The notes under the pieces are model-generated. The model was not told the DNA's origin. It was given only the letters and a program-made list of their open reading frames with translations, and searched no databases. A DNA stretch of 34,658 nucleotides from Chloroflexota bacterium. GTDB taxonomy: Bacteria > Chloroflexota > Dehalococcoidia > UBA3495. Positions within the stretch are counted from its first letter, which is position 1. Every line of letters begins with the position of its first letter. The DNA is taken from assembly GCA_022563275.1 (NCBI GenBank), contig JADFNR010000019.1:1-34658 (forward strand), written 5' to 3'. The position numbers and the translations under genes are program-made. Shown here in pieces: positions 1-8,383 of the stretch.

Positions 1-470
1 ACCCGGTCTCCCTCCTGCACCGATACGCGCTGTACCGTGCCATCTCTCGGAGACTTTACGATCTGCTCGGTCTTCATGGACTCGATGGTCACCAGGTCTT
101 GGCCGGCTTCCACGACGTCGTCCGCGGCGACGTGGACCGCGATCACGACTCCCGGCACCGGACATACGATGTCGTCGCTGGCGGCTTGGCCCGGTCTCCT
201 GGCGCGGACGGCCGGGGGTGGGGGACTGAATACGTAGGACTCGCCGGCGATCCAGACGTGGACCTGCTGTCCGTCGCGGTGGGCCAGGAACGGCACGGTG
301 CGGCCATCGTCTAGCCGGACGCTCCCCTCCCAGCGGCCAGACGTGGACGCGGCGACTATGTTGATGTCGGCCTCATCAATTACTTCTGCAGGCGCCGATT
401 CAGGCGTTGTTGACGAATCATCGGCCCCTGGCTCAGGCGGGTGGACCTGTCGCAGCCGGCCAGTGGTCAT
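1..470 (-). CDS. Biotin carboxyl carrier protein (partial, C-terminus cut by window edge)
   Basis: Biotin carrier subunit of an acyl-CoA carboxylase; it shuttles carboxybiotin between the biotin carboxylase and carboxyltransferase encoded just upstream. 156 codons are visible. Residues 1-35 are acidic and Pro/Ala/Ser/Thr-rich; residues 36-95 form a small beta-rich region with a Pro-rich hinge (SPPPPAV); from about residue 99 a biotinyl domain runs to the window edge. It carries the biotinylation signature ESMKTE, with Lys133 as the biotin site. Only the last few residues should be missing. The ATG at 470-468 overlaps the TGA of the biotin carboxylase in an ATGA arrangement, so translational coupling is likely. 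The family call is secure; the substrate of the complex is inferred from the carboxyltransferase. Confidence 0.93.
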   Translation of the reverse strand, partial: MTTGRLRQVHPPEPGADDSSTTPESAPAEVIDEADINIVAASTSGRWEGSVRLDDGRTVPFLAHRDGQQVHVWIAGESYVFSPPPPAVRARRPGQAASDDIVCPVPGVVIAVHVAADDVVEAGQDLVTIESMKTEQIVKSPRDGTVQRVSVQEGDR

Positions 471-1969
471 GGAAACGTAGTCTTGGGGAGCCCGCGCCAG
501 GGCCCCGGCACGTCCCGAAAAGTTTCGCCCGCCCCGCGTGGGGTATTGTTCCCACCAGACTGCCAGATGCGCTCGGCAATCTCCGCGGCGGCCCCGTTTA
601 ATCGACCCGGTCCCGGTGCGGCGGTTAACTCAGGATGCTTATCGATGAACCCGGTATCGTAATCCCCCGAACGGAAATCCGGATGGGAGATGGCGCGGAG
701 CAAGAAGGGTATGTTGGTGGTGACGCCCAGCACCGGGAACGACGCCAGCGCCCGCAGCATCCGTCCGATGGCTGCCTGCCGGTCCGGTCCCCAGGCCACC
801 AGCTTGGCCAGCATGGAGTCGTAGTACGCGGAGATCTCCAGTCCCTCGGCGACTCCCGAGTCCAGCCGGATGCCCATGCCCGATGGGGGCCGCCAGGCCA
901 GCAGGCGTCCGGTGGCGGGCGCGAAGTTGCTGTAGGGGTCTTCGGCGTAGATGCGGCATTCCAAGGCGTGGCCTGTGGGGCGTATCTCGTCTTGGGAGAG
1001 CGTGATCAACTCCCCGGCGGCGATACGCGTCTGCCACTCGACCATATCCAGCTTCAGGGTCTCCTCGGTGATTGGGTGTTCCACCTGGATACGGGCGTTC
1101 ATCTCCAGGAAGTAGTACTCGCCGGTCTGGGCGTCAACCAGGAACTCCACCGTGCCCGCGTTGGTGTATCCGGCCGACTTGGCCACCGCCACCGCCGAGT
1201 TTGCCATGGCGCGCCTCAAGTCCTCGCTCAGGGCCGGCGACGGCGTCTCTTCGATGACCTTCTGGTAGCGGCGCTGGACACTGCATTCCCGCTCCAGCAA
1301 GTGGATGGTGTTTCCGGCGGAGTCGGCCAACACCTGAAACTCCACGTGCCGCGCCGCCGGGATGTACCGCTCCAAGAACACCCGTCCGTCGCCGAACGCC
1401 GAGGCGGCCTCGCGGCCGGCCGATTCCACGGCCTGCTCCAATTCTGACGCCCGTTCCACCAGGCGCATGCCCCGGCCGCCGCCGCCCGCGGCCGCCTTCA
1501 CCAGCAGAGGAAACCCGATCTCGGAAGACATGGCGTCCGGTTGGGATTCTCCAGGCGCCCACATGGGCGAACTTGGCACGACTGGGACCCCGGCTTGAAC
1601 GGCGGCTTCCTTGGAACGGATCTTGTCTCCCAGGAGCTCGATGGTCTCGGGGCTGGGGCCGATGAAAACCAGTCCGGCCTCGGCGCATTCCCTGCTGAAC
1701 GCCGGGTTTTCCGCCAGGAACCCGTAGCCTGGGTGCACCGCCTGTGCGCCGCACTTGAGCGCCAGTTCGATGACTTTGCGCCGGTCCAGGTACGTTTCCT
1801 CAGCGGCCGCGCCGCCCAAGGCAAATGATTCGTCCGCCAGCGCCACGTGGGGCGCGTGTTCGTCGGGGTCGGCGTAGACCGCGGCCGTGGCGATACCCAT
1901 GGCCTGCAGGGTCTGCAGCACCCGGACGGCGATCTCTCCCCGGTTGGCGACTAAAACCTTGGAAAACAT
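467..1969 (-). CDS. accC: Acetyl/acyl-CoA carboxylase, biotin carboxylase subunit
   Basis: ATP-dependent carboxylation of biotin on the carrier protein, in the cytoplasm. 500 residues, the normal length for a stand-alone AccC. The N-terminus MFSKVLVANRGEIA is canonical, so I start at 1969; an ATG 18 codons upstream lies in frame but would overlap the preceding gene. The ATP-grasp domain shows the Gly-rich loop AAAGGGGRGM (about residues 159-168), ECSVQRRYQKV, and the catalytic block EMNARIQVEH with Glu289, Asn291, Arg293 and Glu297, one position off E. coli AccC numbering. Only 2 bases separate it from the carboxyltransferase stop, so the three genes form one operon in the order carboxyltransferase, biotin carboxylase, carrier. 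The acyl-CoA substrate cannot be read from this subunit; the symbol denotes family, not substrate. Confidence 0.95.
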   Translation of the reverse strand: MFSKVLVANRGEIAVRVLQTLQAMGIATAAVYADPDEHAPHVALADESFALGGAAAEETYLDRRKVIELALKCGAQAVHPGYGFLAENPAFSRECAEAGLVFIGPSPETIELLGDKIRSKEAAVQAGVPVVPSSPMWAPGESQPDAMSSEIGFPLLVKAAAGGGGRGMRLVERASELEQAVESAGREAASAFGDGRVFLERYIPAARHVEFQVLADSAGNTIHLLERECSVQRRYQKVIEETPSPALSEDLRRAMANSAVAVAKSAGYTNAGTVEFLVDAQTGEYYFLEMNARIQVEHPITEETLKLDMVEWQTRIAAGELITLSQDEIRPTGHALECRIYAEDPYSNFAPATGRLLAWRPPSGMGIRLDSGVAEGLEISAYYDSMLAKLVAWGPDRQAAIGRMLRALASFPVLGVTTNIPFLLRAISHPDFRSGDYDTGFIDKHPELTAAPGPGRLNGAAAEIAERIWQSGGNNTPRGAGETFRDVPGPWRGLPKTTFP

Positions 1970-1971
1970 AC

Positions 1972-3579
1972 TCACATGCGGAAAACGCCCCAGCGAGACT
2001 CGGGGATGGGAACATTCATACACGCGGCGATCCCCAGTCCCACCACATCGCGAGTATCCTTGGGGTCGATGATGCCGTCGTCCCAGAGCCGGGCCGTGCT
2101 GTAGTATGGGCTTCCTTCTTCCTCGTATTTCTCAATGATGGGCCGCTGCAGGTCCTCCATCTCTTGTTCCGACAGAGACTTTCCTTGACGGGCTGCCTGC
2201 CCGGCACGCACCGACAACAACACCCCAGCCGCCTGCGGGCCACCCATCACAGAGATGCGGGAGTTGGGCCAGGACCACAGGAACCGCGGCTGATAGGCCC
2301 GGCCGCACATGCCATAGTTGCCCGCCCCGAAGGAGCTGCCGATGATGACCGTGAACTTGGGCACTGCGGCGTTGGCCACGGCCATCACCATCTTGGCCCC
2401 ATCTTTGGCGATGCCCCCAGCCTCGTATTCCCGCCCCACCATGAAGCCGGTGATATTCTGCAAGAACAGCATGGGGATGCGGCGGTGGGCGCAAAGCTCG
2501 ATGAAGTGGGTCCCTTTGAGCGCGCTCTCCGAGAATAAAACGCCGTTGCTGGCTACTATGCCCACCCGGTAGCCCCAGATCCGGGCGAAACCGCAGACCA
2601 GCGTTTCGCCATAGTTCTCTTTGAATTCCTGAAACCGGCTCCCGTCCACCACCCGGGCGATGACCTCCCGAACGTCATATTGCCGCCGCGAGTCGGAGGG
2701 TATGATTCCATAGATCTCTTCGGGGTCGTAAAGCGGCGGCTCGGGGTCGGCTATCTCAAGACCGGGATTGCCGCCGTAGACGAAGTTCTCGGCGATGTTG
2801 CGGGCGATGGACAGCGCGTGCTCATCGTCCATGGCGTAGTGGTCGGCCACCCCGGACTGCCTGGTGTGGACATCGGCGCCGCCCAGGGTTTCGGCGTCGA
2901 CCTCCTCTCCGGTGGCCGCCTTAACCAGGGGCGGGCCGGCCAGGAAAATGGTCCCCTGCTGCCGCACGATCACCACCTCGTCGCTCATGGCCGGGATATA
3001 AGCGCCGCCGGCGGTACAGGAGCCCATGACCACCGCCAACTGGGGGATGCTCTCCGCCGACATCTGGGACTGGTTGTAGAAGATGCGGCCAAAGTGGTCC
3101 CGGTCAGGAAAGACTTCGGCCTGCAGGGGAAGGAACGCGCCGCCGGAGTCCACCAGATAGATGCACGGCAGGCGGTTTTCCAGGGCGATCTCCTGGGCCC
3201 GCAGGTGTTTTTTCACCGTGATGGGGTAGTAGGTGCCGCCCTTGACCGTGGCGTCGTTGGCCACGATCACCACCTGCTTGCCGTGGATGCTGCCGATGCC
3301 GGTGACGATCCCGCCGCCGGGGTTCTCGTCCTCGTACATCTTCCACGAGGCCAGAGGGCTGAACTCCAAAAATGGAGTCCCGGGGTCCAACAACGTCCGC
3401 ACCCGGTCCCGGACCAGCATCTTCCCCCGGCTGCGGTGGAGCTCCGCGGCATCGGTGTCCGACCGTTCCCGCACCGACCTCAGGTTCTCCGTGAGTTCGG
3501 CGGCCAGCGTTCTCATATACTTGAGGTTCTTTTTGAAGTCTGGGTCCTGGGTCCGGATATTCGACTCGATCACGTCCAT
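1972..3579 (-). CDS. mccB: Acyl-CoA carboxylase carboxyltransferase, methylcrotonyl-CoA carboxylase beta-like
   Basis: Transfers the carboxyl group from biotin to an acyl-CoA. 535 residues, the usual length of MCC beta. The crotonase-fold halves are clear: oxyanion-hole segment [15 protein letters not shown] (145-159), [17 protein letters not shown] (185-201), [13 protein letters not shown] (214-226), and in the second half [20 protein letters not shown] (375-394) and [16 protein letters not shown] (418-433). These blocks follow human and bacterial MCCB more closely than propionyl- or acetyl-CoA carboxyltransferases as I remember them, so 3-methylcrotonyl-CoA (leucine breakdown) is the best guess; geranyl-CoA or another branched substrate is possible. 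First gene of the operon, divergent from the PLP enzyme at 3744. No other leucine-degradation gene lies in the window. Confidence 0.9.
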   Translation of the reverse strand: MDVIESNIRTQDPDFKKNLKYMRTLAAELTENLRSVRERSDTDAAELHRSRGKMLVRDRVRTLLDPGTPFLEFSPLASWKMYEDENPGGGIVTGIGSIHGKQVVIVANDATVKGGTYYPITVKKHLRAQEIALENRLPCIYLVDSGGAFLPLQAEVFPDRDHFGRIFYNQSQMSAESIPQLAVVMGSCTAGGAYIPAMSDEVVIVRQQGTIFLAGPPLVKAATGEEVDAETLGGADVHTRQSGVADHYAMDDEHALSIARNIAENFVYGGNPGLEIADPEPPLYDPEEIYGIIPSDSRRQYDVREVIARVVDGSRFQEFKENYGETLVCGFARIWGYRVGIVASNGVLFSESALKGTHFIELCAHRRIPMLFLQNITGFMVGREYEAGGIAKDGAKMVMAVANAAVPKFTVIIGSSFGAGNYGMCGRAYQPRFLWSWPNSRISVMGGPQAAGVLLSVRAGQAARQGKSLSEQEMEDLQRPIIEKYEEEGSPYYSTARLWDDGIIDPKDTRDVVGLGIAACMNVPIPESRWGVFRM

Positions 3580-3690
3580 CTAGTTGGTCCATCGCCGGGA
3601 AGAATCGTTGCCTTGGTTGCTGCTGATATATTATGCGGCCAAAACCCTGGAATGCTCAACGGCGGCCCAAAACGGATACAGCGTTAAGTT

Positions 3691-3696
3691 TATAAT
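3691..3696 (+). promoter_or_regulatory. Candidate -10 element upstream of the SelA-like gene
   Basis: A perfect TATAAT lies 47 bases before the ATG at 3744. No convincing -35 box sits 16-18 bases upstream. The leader carries a GGGAGA ribosome-binding site a few bases before the start. The 164-base gap to the divergent carboxylase operon must hold both promoters; the minus-strand one is not evident. Confidence 0.45.
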
Positions 3697-3743
3697 GCTT
3701 CAATCTCGGGTATTCATTGCGTGCGTAGTTAAGGGAGAAGAAA

Positions 3744-4892
3744 ATGACCACCACCGATTGGGGCAGCATCTACAAAGAATTGGGCGCCAGGCCGGTGATC
3801 AACGCCACCGGCAGCGTCACCATGCTGGGCGGGTCCACCCCAGTCGCCGAGGTCAGAGAGGCCATGGACCGTGCCGACGGCGCCTACGTTCCGCTGATGG
3901 AACTGGAGGAGCGGGCGGGCGAGGTCATCGCCAAGATGGTGGATGTGCCGGCGGCCTATATCACCTCGGGTGCGGGCTCAGCGCTGACACTGGCCACCGC
4001 AGCCTGCATGGCCGGCGACGACGACGCCAAGATTCAACAACTGCCCAACACCACCGGGATGAAGAATGAGATCCTGATCCAGGCCCGCCAACGCTATTGG
4101 TATGACCGGTGCCTTGAGCTGGCCGGGGCCAAGCTCGTCCAGTTTGGCGCCCCTGAAGGCACGTCGCGGGAGGACCTGGAAAGGGCCATCGGCCCCAACA
4201 CCGCCGCCGTCCATTACAACGCTTCGGCCCAGGCGCCCGACCCTCAGGCCCTGTCCCTGGAAGACACCATCGAGATCGCTCACGCGAAAGGCGTGCCGGT
4301 GCTGGTGGACGCGGCAGGCGAGATCTATCCCCTGGACCTATTCGGCAGTTACGTGCGCATGGGGGCCGATTTCCAGTGCACCGCCGCCAAATACCTAGGC
4401 TCTACTCAGTCCACCGGACTGGCCTTCGGCAGCCCGGAAATGATCCGCAAGCTGGCCCTCCAGTCTTTCGTCAGTTATGAAGGCAGACGCATCCGGGGCG
4501 TTGGCCGTCCGCAGAAGGTGGACCGGCAGGAGATGGTGGGGGTTGTGGCGGCGGTCCGCCGCTGGATGACCATGGACCATGAGGAGCGGTTGGCCGGCAT
4601 TGAGACTAAGTGCAGCAACATGCTGGCGCCACTGCTGGGCATCCCAGGCGTCACGGCCAAGCTCATGGACAACATCATCGGTTATCAGCCCTACGGGGTG
4701 ACCCTGGAAGTAGACGCATCGGTGACCGGCATTTCTTGCCACGATATCGTGGACCGGCTCAAAGCGGGCGATCCGCCCATCTGGACCCGGGTGAGAGAGG
4801 GGGACACCGGCATCATCCTCCACGCATTCGGCCTCAACGACGGTGAGGACAAGGTGGTCGGAAACCGCATCGCAGCGCTTTTGGGGAAATAG
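3744..4892 (+). CDS. PLP-dependent enzyme of the SelA/DgaE-like family
   Basis: 382 residues with the aspartate-aminotransferase fold of the selenocysteine synthase-like family. The opening ARPVINATGSVTMLGGS matches the 'INATG' entry of SelA-like proteins. Asp189 in VLVDAAGE should hold the PLP pyridine nitrogen and Lys216 in TAAKYLGSTQSTG should form the Schiff base. It is about 80 residues shorter than true SelA and lacks its N-terminal tRNA-binding extension. No selB, selC or selD is nearby, so selenocysteine synthesis is unlikely. Characterised relatives include D-glucosaminate-6-phosphate ammonia-lyase (DgaE) and related amino-acid lyases; the substrate here is unknown. Monocistronic, convergent with the arylsulfotransferase-like gene 43 bases downstream; no hairpin is seen between them. 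Confidence 0.8.
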   Translation: MTTTDWGSIYKELGARPVINATGSVTMLGGSTPVAEVREAMDRADGAYVPLMELEERAGEVIAKMVDVPAAYITSGAGSALTLATAACMAGDDDAKIQQLPNTTGMKNEILIQARQRYWYDRCLELAGAKLVQFGAPEGTSREDLERAIGPNTAAVHYNASAQAPDPQALSLEDTIEIAHAKGVPVLVDAAGEIYPLDLFGSYVRMGADFQCTAAKYLGSTQSTGLAFGSPEMIRKLALQSFVSYEGRRIRGVGRPQKVDRQEMVGVVAAVRRWMTMDHEERLAGIETKCSNMLAPLLGIPGVTAKLMDNIIGYQPYGVTLEVDASVTGISCHDIVDRLKAGDPPIWTRVREGDTGIILHAFGLNDGEDKVVGNRIAALLGK

Positions 4893-4935
4893 CGCGCGAT
4901 CGGACGCTGCCCGAGGGCCAAGATGCGGGGTCTAA

Positions 4936-6027
4936 TTATTGGAGTTGGCTGATTTCCTCAGGCAGATAATGGGTGGCCCGGAACACCCGGTTCACCACCG
5001 CGTTCTCGGCGTCTTCATGAAAGTGGGGGTTGATGTACTCCCAGACGACGTCCCCCTCGGGGGTGACCTGAAACATCCTGCCGAACATACCCTCGGTGAT
5101 CAAGGTATTGCCGTTGGGCAACCTGCGGGCCCCGGATATGTAGGGACTGAAGAAGTTGTAGGCCGGATTATCAGCGTATTCCCAGACGATCTGGTTCGAA
5201 CTGGGGTCGATCTCAACCACCCTGGAGAAGGGGAGAGGGTGGTGGTCGCTATGGGAGCCGTTGTCGAAGACCAGGATGTTCCCGTTGGGCAGCAAACTGG
5301 GGTCGTGTTGCTGGGCCAGGACCTCTCCGCCGAGTCTCCAGACTATCTCGCCGCTGCCCTTGTCAATCATCCCCACGGTCGAGATGTTCCGGAAGCTGAA
5401 GAGGACCCGGTCATCTGAGACCGGAGCCACGGTGTTGCCATGGCTCCATTCGTCACGGGAGTCGTTGAAGGTGATGAGGTCACGCTCCGGGTCCAGGTGC
5501 TCGATGGCATGCCATTCCCAGATGCGCTTTCCCGACGCATCGACTTCAACGATGACGTCAGCCCACATCCCGTTCCCGCCCGTTGCCGGGTTGCCGCCTT
5601 TGACCTGAGCGGCAAGGTCCTCGGGCATCAGCTCAACCGTTAAGTAGATCGCCCCGCCTGACGATGTCCGCCTGGCGTCATGATGATGGTCTTTGTCGCG
5701 GTGCTCCCAGATCTTGTTCCCGTTCCAGTCCACCTCCATCATGACCCCGCCCTTGAACCGCTTCCACGAAGGGAACCTGTCCCACATATCGTCCCGCAGC
5801 TTCCCGCCGTAGAATAGATTGCCGTTGGGCAGCAGGTACCCGTAAAGGCCGGGAGGGTCGGCCATCCGCCAGTGGTGGACCTCCTCTCCATCAAGATTGA
5901 GCAAGTAGACATCCCCTGGCCCATTCATGGGGGCGTAGAGGGTGTACCCCGGACAGGCCCGGTCCCGGTCCAGAGCAGTCAGTCCGGTCTTGGTGGTCCG
6001 CCGGCGTGTCTGATCATCCACGGTCAT
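4936..6027 (-). CDS. Arylsulfotransferase-like beta-propeller protein
   Basis: About 363 residues resembling the arylsulfotransferase (ASST) beta-propeller families. Recurrent blade motifs are visible: LLPNGNLFYGG, KIWEHRDKDHHHD, RIWEWHAIEHLDPE, EWSHGNTVAP, QHDPSLLPNGNILVFDNG, NQIVWEYA and GDVVWEY. His residues in WSHGN and QHDPS occupy positions where the family has its active-site histidines, but I cannot align them to a characterised enzyme. Characterised ASSTs are periplasmic with a signal peptide; here the N-terminus is polar and has none. I prefer the ATG at 6027, preceded by GGAAGA at good spacing; an ATG four codons upstream at 6039 has no such site. The cytochrome P450 ends 57 bases upstream on the same strand, so co-transcription is plausible. 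Sulfotransfer activity is not established. Confidence 0.72.
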   Translation of the reverse strand: MTVDDQTRRRTTKTGLTALDRDRACPGYTLYAPMNGPGDVYLLNLDGEEVHHWRMADPPGLYGYLLPNGNLFYGGKLRDDMWDRFPSWKRFKGGVMMEVDWNGNKIWEHRDKDHHHDARRTSSGGAIYLTVELMPEDLAAQVKGGNPATGGNGMWADVIVEVDASGKRIWEWHAIEHLDPERDLITFNDSRDEWSHGNTVAPVSDDRVLFSFRNISTVGMIDKGSGEIVWRLGGEVLAQQHDPSLLPNGNILVFDNGSHSDHHPLPFSRVVEIDPSSNQIVWEYADNPAYNFFSPYISGARRLPNGNTLITEGMFGRMFQVTPEGDVVWEYINPHFHEDAENAVVNRVFRATHYLPEEISQLQ

Positions 6028-6084
6028 ATAATCTTCCATCAGTTGGGTTTAGCCCCGATTCAGGAGTTAGGGCTAGCCGTCTCA

Positions 6085-7365
6085 TCATTTGCCACGAAAA
6101 ATCACGGGAAGCCGGTCCAAAGTGCGGACCGAGTTGTTGGGACGCCACACCGCCTCTCCGGCCAGTTCGATGGACTCCACCTTGTTGGCGATGGCGGTCA
6201 ACACCGCATCAACCTCAGCCCGCGCCACGTTCTGGCCGACGCAGCCGTGGATGCCGACGCCCAGGGCCAGGTGGTCCGACGGCATCCGGCCGATGTCGAA
6301 CCGGTCCGCCTCCGGCCAATGCCTCTCGTCGAGATTAGCCGCGCCCAGTACGCAGAGGACCTTCGTGCCTTCGGCGATCTTGACCCCGCTCACTTCGGTG
6401 TCGGCATTGGCCGTGCGGCAAAAGGTATGGATCGGAGAGGTATAGCGCAGCGTCTCCTCGAAGGCCCAGCGCGCGAGGCTGGGGTCGGCCTTGAGCCGTT
6501 CAAATTGGTCTGTGTTGTTGGCCAAGCACCAGATGGCGCTGCCCAGGACCGCAACCGTGGTGTCGACCCCGGCCGACAGGAGCGACCGCACCAGCAACCC
6601 GGCTTCATCCTCGGTGATCTCGCCGGTATCGGATGCAGCATAGATCGCCGCGCCGAACCCATCCGGTTTCAACCGTTCGCGCCGGCATTGCTCCATGATC
6701 CAGGGGACAACATCTGGCCCCTTCGCCATGGCGTTGCGGCGCAATTCGTTGTCGGGACCGATCGCGTTGAAGACCATCTCGCCGTAGTCGACCAGCCGCC
6801 GCCGGTCAGTTTCCCGCAGGCCCACGGCGTCCGGAAACACCGTGGTGGGATAGGTCTCCGCCAGCTCCTCTACCGCCTCGAACGTGCCTTTTTCCAAAAG
6901 CTCATCGATAAGCTTCCCGGCGGCCTCCCGGAAAGTCTCTGTTAGCTTTGCCACGGCTCTGGGCGAAAGCGCCCGCTCGATCACCGCCCGCGTCTTGGTG
7001 TGATAGGGCGGGTCTACCTCCAGTACTAGGCTTGGCGGCCGCCAGGGTTCCCCCAGGCTGAAGTCTTGGAGCCCAACCCCCCGTGAGGAGACGAACCGCC
7101 CCCAATCGGAGAAGACCTCCTTGGTCTCTTCGTACCGGCCGCAAGCCAGGACCGAATATCTGGGTATGTAAGCGAAGGGGCCCTTGGAGCGCAACTCCGC
7201 ATAGTACGCCAAGGGGTCGGAGAGGACCGCCGGATCATAGGGATCAACGTCCCATACCGGGACACCTGCTGGAACGTCGATCTCGTTATGGCCTTCTATC
7301 ATCTCGGCTGACCCCAAACTTAAAGACGGTGTGTTCCGGTCAATGATACCTGTTTCCAATGCCAT
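6085..7365 (-). CDS. Cytochrome P450, CYP199-like
   Basis: Heme monooxygenase of the soluble bacterial type, 426 residues. The I-helix motif AGVDTT is at 265-270, ExxR is Glu304-Arg307 (EETLR), and the heme loop is LGVGIHGCVGQ with proximal Cys375. The run PIHTFCRTA near 311 and GCVGQNVARAE resemble CYP199 enzymes, which oxidise para-substituted benzoates; that is from memory and is only a hint about substrate. The usual Phe opening the heme signature (FxxGxxxCxG) is Leu368. No ferredoxin or ferredoxin reductase gene is in the window, so electrons must come from elsewhere. The start at 7365 gives a normal-length protein; an in-frame ATG at 7302 is also possible and neither has a strong ribosome-binding site. 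Confidence 0.9.
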   Translation of the reverse strand: MALETGIIDRNTPSLSLGSAEMIEGHNEIDVPAGVPVWDVDPYDPAVLSDPLAYYAELRSKGPFAYIPRYSVLACGRYEETKEVFSDWGRFVSSRGVGLQDFSLGEPWRPPSLVLEVDPPYHTKTRAVIERALSPRAVAKLTETFREAAGKLIDELLEKGTFEAVEELAETYPTTVFPDAVGLRETDRRRLVDYGEMVFNAIGPDNELRRNAMAKGPDVVPWIMEQCRRERLKPDGFGAAIYAASDTGEITEDEAGLLVRSLLSAGVDTTVAVLGSAIWCLANNTDQFERLKADPSLARWAFEETLRYTSPIHTFCRTANADTEVSGVKIAEGTKVLCVLGAANLDERHWPEADRFDIGRMPSDHLALGVGIHGCVGQNVARAEVDAVLTAIANKVESIELAGEAVWRPNNSVRTLDRLPVIFRGK

Positions 7366-7530
7366 TGCTCGTGCGGGAATTTCGCCAAAACCTTTTCCCT
7401 CGCCGGCGTGCCTCTTTGGGGGACCAGCCGTACGACCCCGGTTGAACGCACACGCTGCTCACACTACGCAACGGCGGCCTTGGTGAATACTGGCCCTAAC
7501 CGCCAAATCTCGGGTTAAGCGGGAGTCCTC

Positions 7531-7932
7531 ATGTGGCGCAAGAAAATGATTACGATCGCTTCGGTTGTGTTCGGCGCACTGTTGTTCGGCTCAGTGGCGT
7601 CCCTTTCCGGGTGGGGTTGGAACGCCCAAAACAATGTTGAACTCCCGACTGTTAGCGCCTCTTGGACCGAAATTGGCGCTGAAACCAGCGCGGTTGCCGG
7701 TCCGGCGCAGATAAATGTCGCGATGCCTCCTTACATCATATTGAATGCGCAAGTGGGACAAGCAGCCCAGGAACCCCAGGTCCGCATTTCAATCAAAACG
7801 ATGTCCGGGTCATACTCGGAATACGCAGCATCGAGAACGGCTGGCCTGAAAGCCCAGCAGGTTGGTTTTTTTGGACCGGTCAAACTGGGTTCTTTCGGCG
7901 GATCACCGTCGAGTTTAAAAACCTGGGAGTAA
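7531..7932 (+). CDS. Small exported hypothetical protein
   Basis: 133 residues of no family I recognise. The N-terminus MWRKKMITIASVVFGALLFG has a basic start and a hydrophobic stretch to about residue 26, consistent with a signal peptide or membrane anchor. The rest is polar and beta-prone with no cysteine. A GGGAG ribosome-binding site precedes the ATG at good spacing, and a strong terminator sits 25 bases after the stop, so it is a single-gene unit. It is divergent from the P450 across a 165-base gap. Ser/Thr/Asn content is higher than in the neighbouring enzymes. Likely extracytoplasmic; function unknown. Confidence 0.7.
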   Translation: MWRKKMITIASVVFGALLFGSVASLSGWGWNAQNNVELPTVSASWTEIGAETSAVAGPAQINVAMPPYIILNAQVGQAAQEPQVRISIKTMSGSYSEYAASRTAGLKAQQVGFFGPVKLGSFGGSPSSLKTWE

Positions 7933-7956
7933 ATTCCCAAGGGCAAGGACATCAAA

Positions 7957-7984
7957 GACCCCCGGCGTGAGCCGGGGGTCTTTT
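7957..7984. terminator. Intrinsic terminator, probably bidirectional
   Basis: Perfect 10-bp stem GACCCCCGGC / GCCGGGGGTC with a GTGA tetraloop, followed by TTTT on the plus strand and preceded by AAA, so it can also serve the minus strand. It lies between the converging genes ending at 7932 and 8013. Confidence 0.9.
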
Positions 7985-8012
7985 CGCGTTTCCCATTGAG
8001 AATCTAGGCAGC

Positions 8013-8306
8013 CTATGTGGGCCACGGCTTCGATTCTTCCGGGGGCGGAGGCGAACCGGGGGGAGCCGGCTCCAGCCAGTCTTCGGAGATCGTCTCAGTG
8101 ATCCCGTTATCGACCGTGACGTAATATTCCGGCGGGACATCGGGCTCCCGCTCCAGAAAGGTGCCGGGCCAGTCTTGAAATAATTGGGGCGCGATCAACC
8201 CCAGAGTCCCTTTGGCCCCTTCGGATGGGGGTCTAAAGAGGCCGCCGTCCTGGCTCTTGATCAGCACCCGTTGGTCGACTTTGTAGATGTGATGCCTTAT
8301 CACCAT
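8013..8306 (-). CDS. Conserved-looking hypothetical protein (97 aa)
   Basis: Short acidic protein of no recognised family. The middle reads like a small beta-barrel (YKVDQRVLIKS, TLGLIAPQLF, YYVTVDNGITETISEDWLEP), a pattern reminiscent of KOW/SH3-like domains with a C-terminal 'EDWLEP' motif. The tail is proline-rich (PAPPGSPPPPEES). No signal peptide, no membrane segment, no cysteine. It lies downstream of the NIPSNAP gene on the same strand (74-base gap) and ends at the shared terminator. The start is supported only by reading frame; no good ribosome-binding site is seen. Confidence 0.55.
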   Translation of the reverse strand: MVIRHHIYKVDQRVLIKSQDGGLFRPPSEGAKGTLGLIAPQLFQDWPGTFLEREPDVPPEYYVTVDNGITETISEDWLEPAPPGSPPPPEESKPWPT

Positions 8307-8361
8307 AGGCCCGTCTCACCAGATCATATTACGGTTCGTGAACCAAATCGTGGGCCGGTTG

Positions 8362-8383
8362 ATGCCCGGCTAATGCCCGGCTA
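8362..8383. repeat. 11-bp perfect tandem duplication across the NIPSNAP stop codon
   Basis: ATGCCCGGCTA occurs twice head-to-tail (8362-8372 and 8373-8383). The right copy contains the TAG complement that ends the NIPSNAP gene. It looks like a slippage duplication; it does not change the protein because the stop lies in the first copy read. Confidence 0.8.

Noticed and set aside
635..3687. Long plus-strand open frames (270 and 335 codons) opposite the carboxylase genes
   Set aside because: They mirror conserved minus-strand enzymes codon for codon, have no recognisable domains, and are expected in GC-rich DNA.
3744..4892. True selenocysteine synthase SelA
   Set aside because: Too short, lacks the N-terminal tRNA-binding domain, and no selB, selD or tRNA-Sec is present.
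5872..6945. 357-codon plus-strand frame across the P450 and arylsulfotransferase-like genes
   Set aside because: Antisense to two recognisable proteins and without domain signal.
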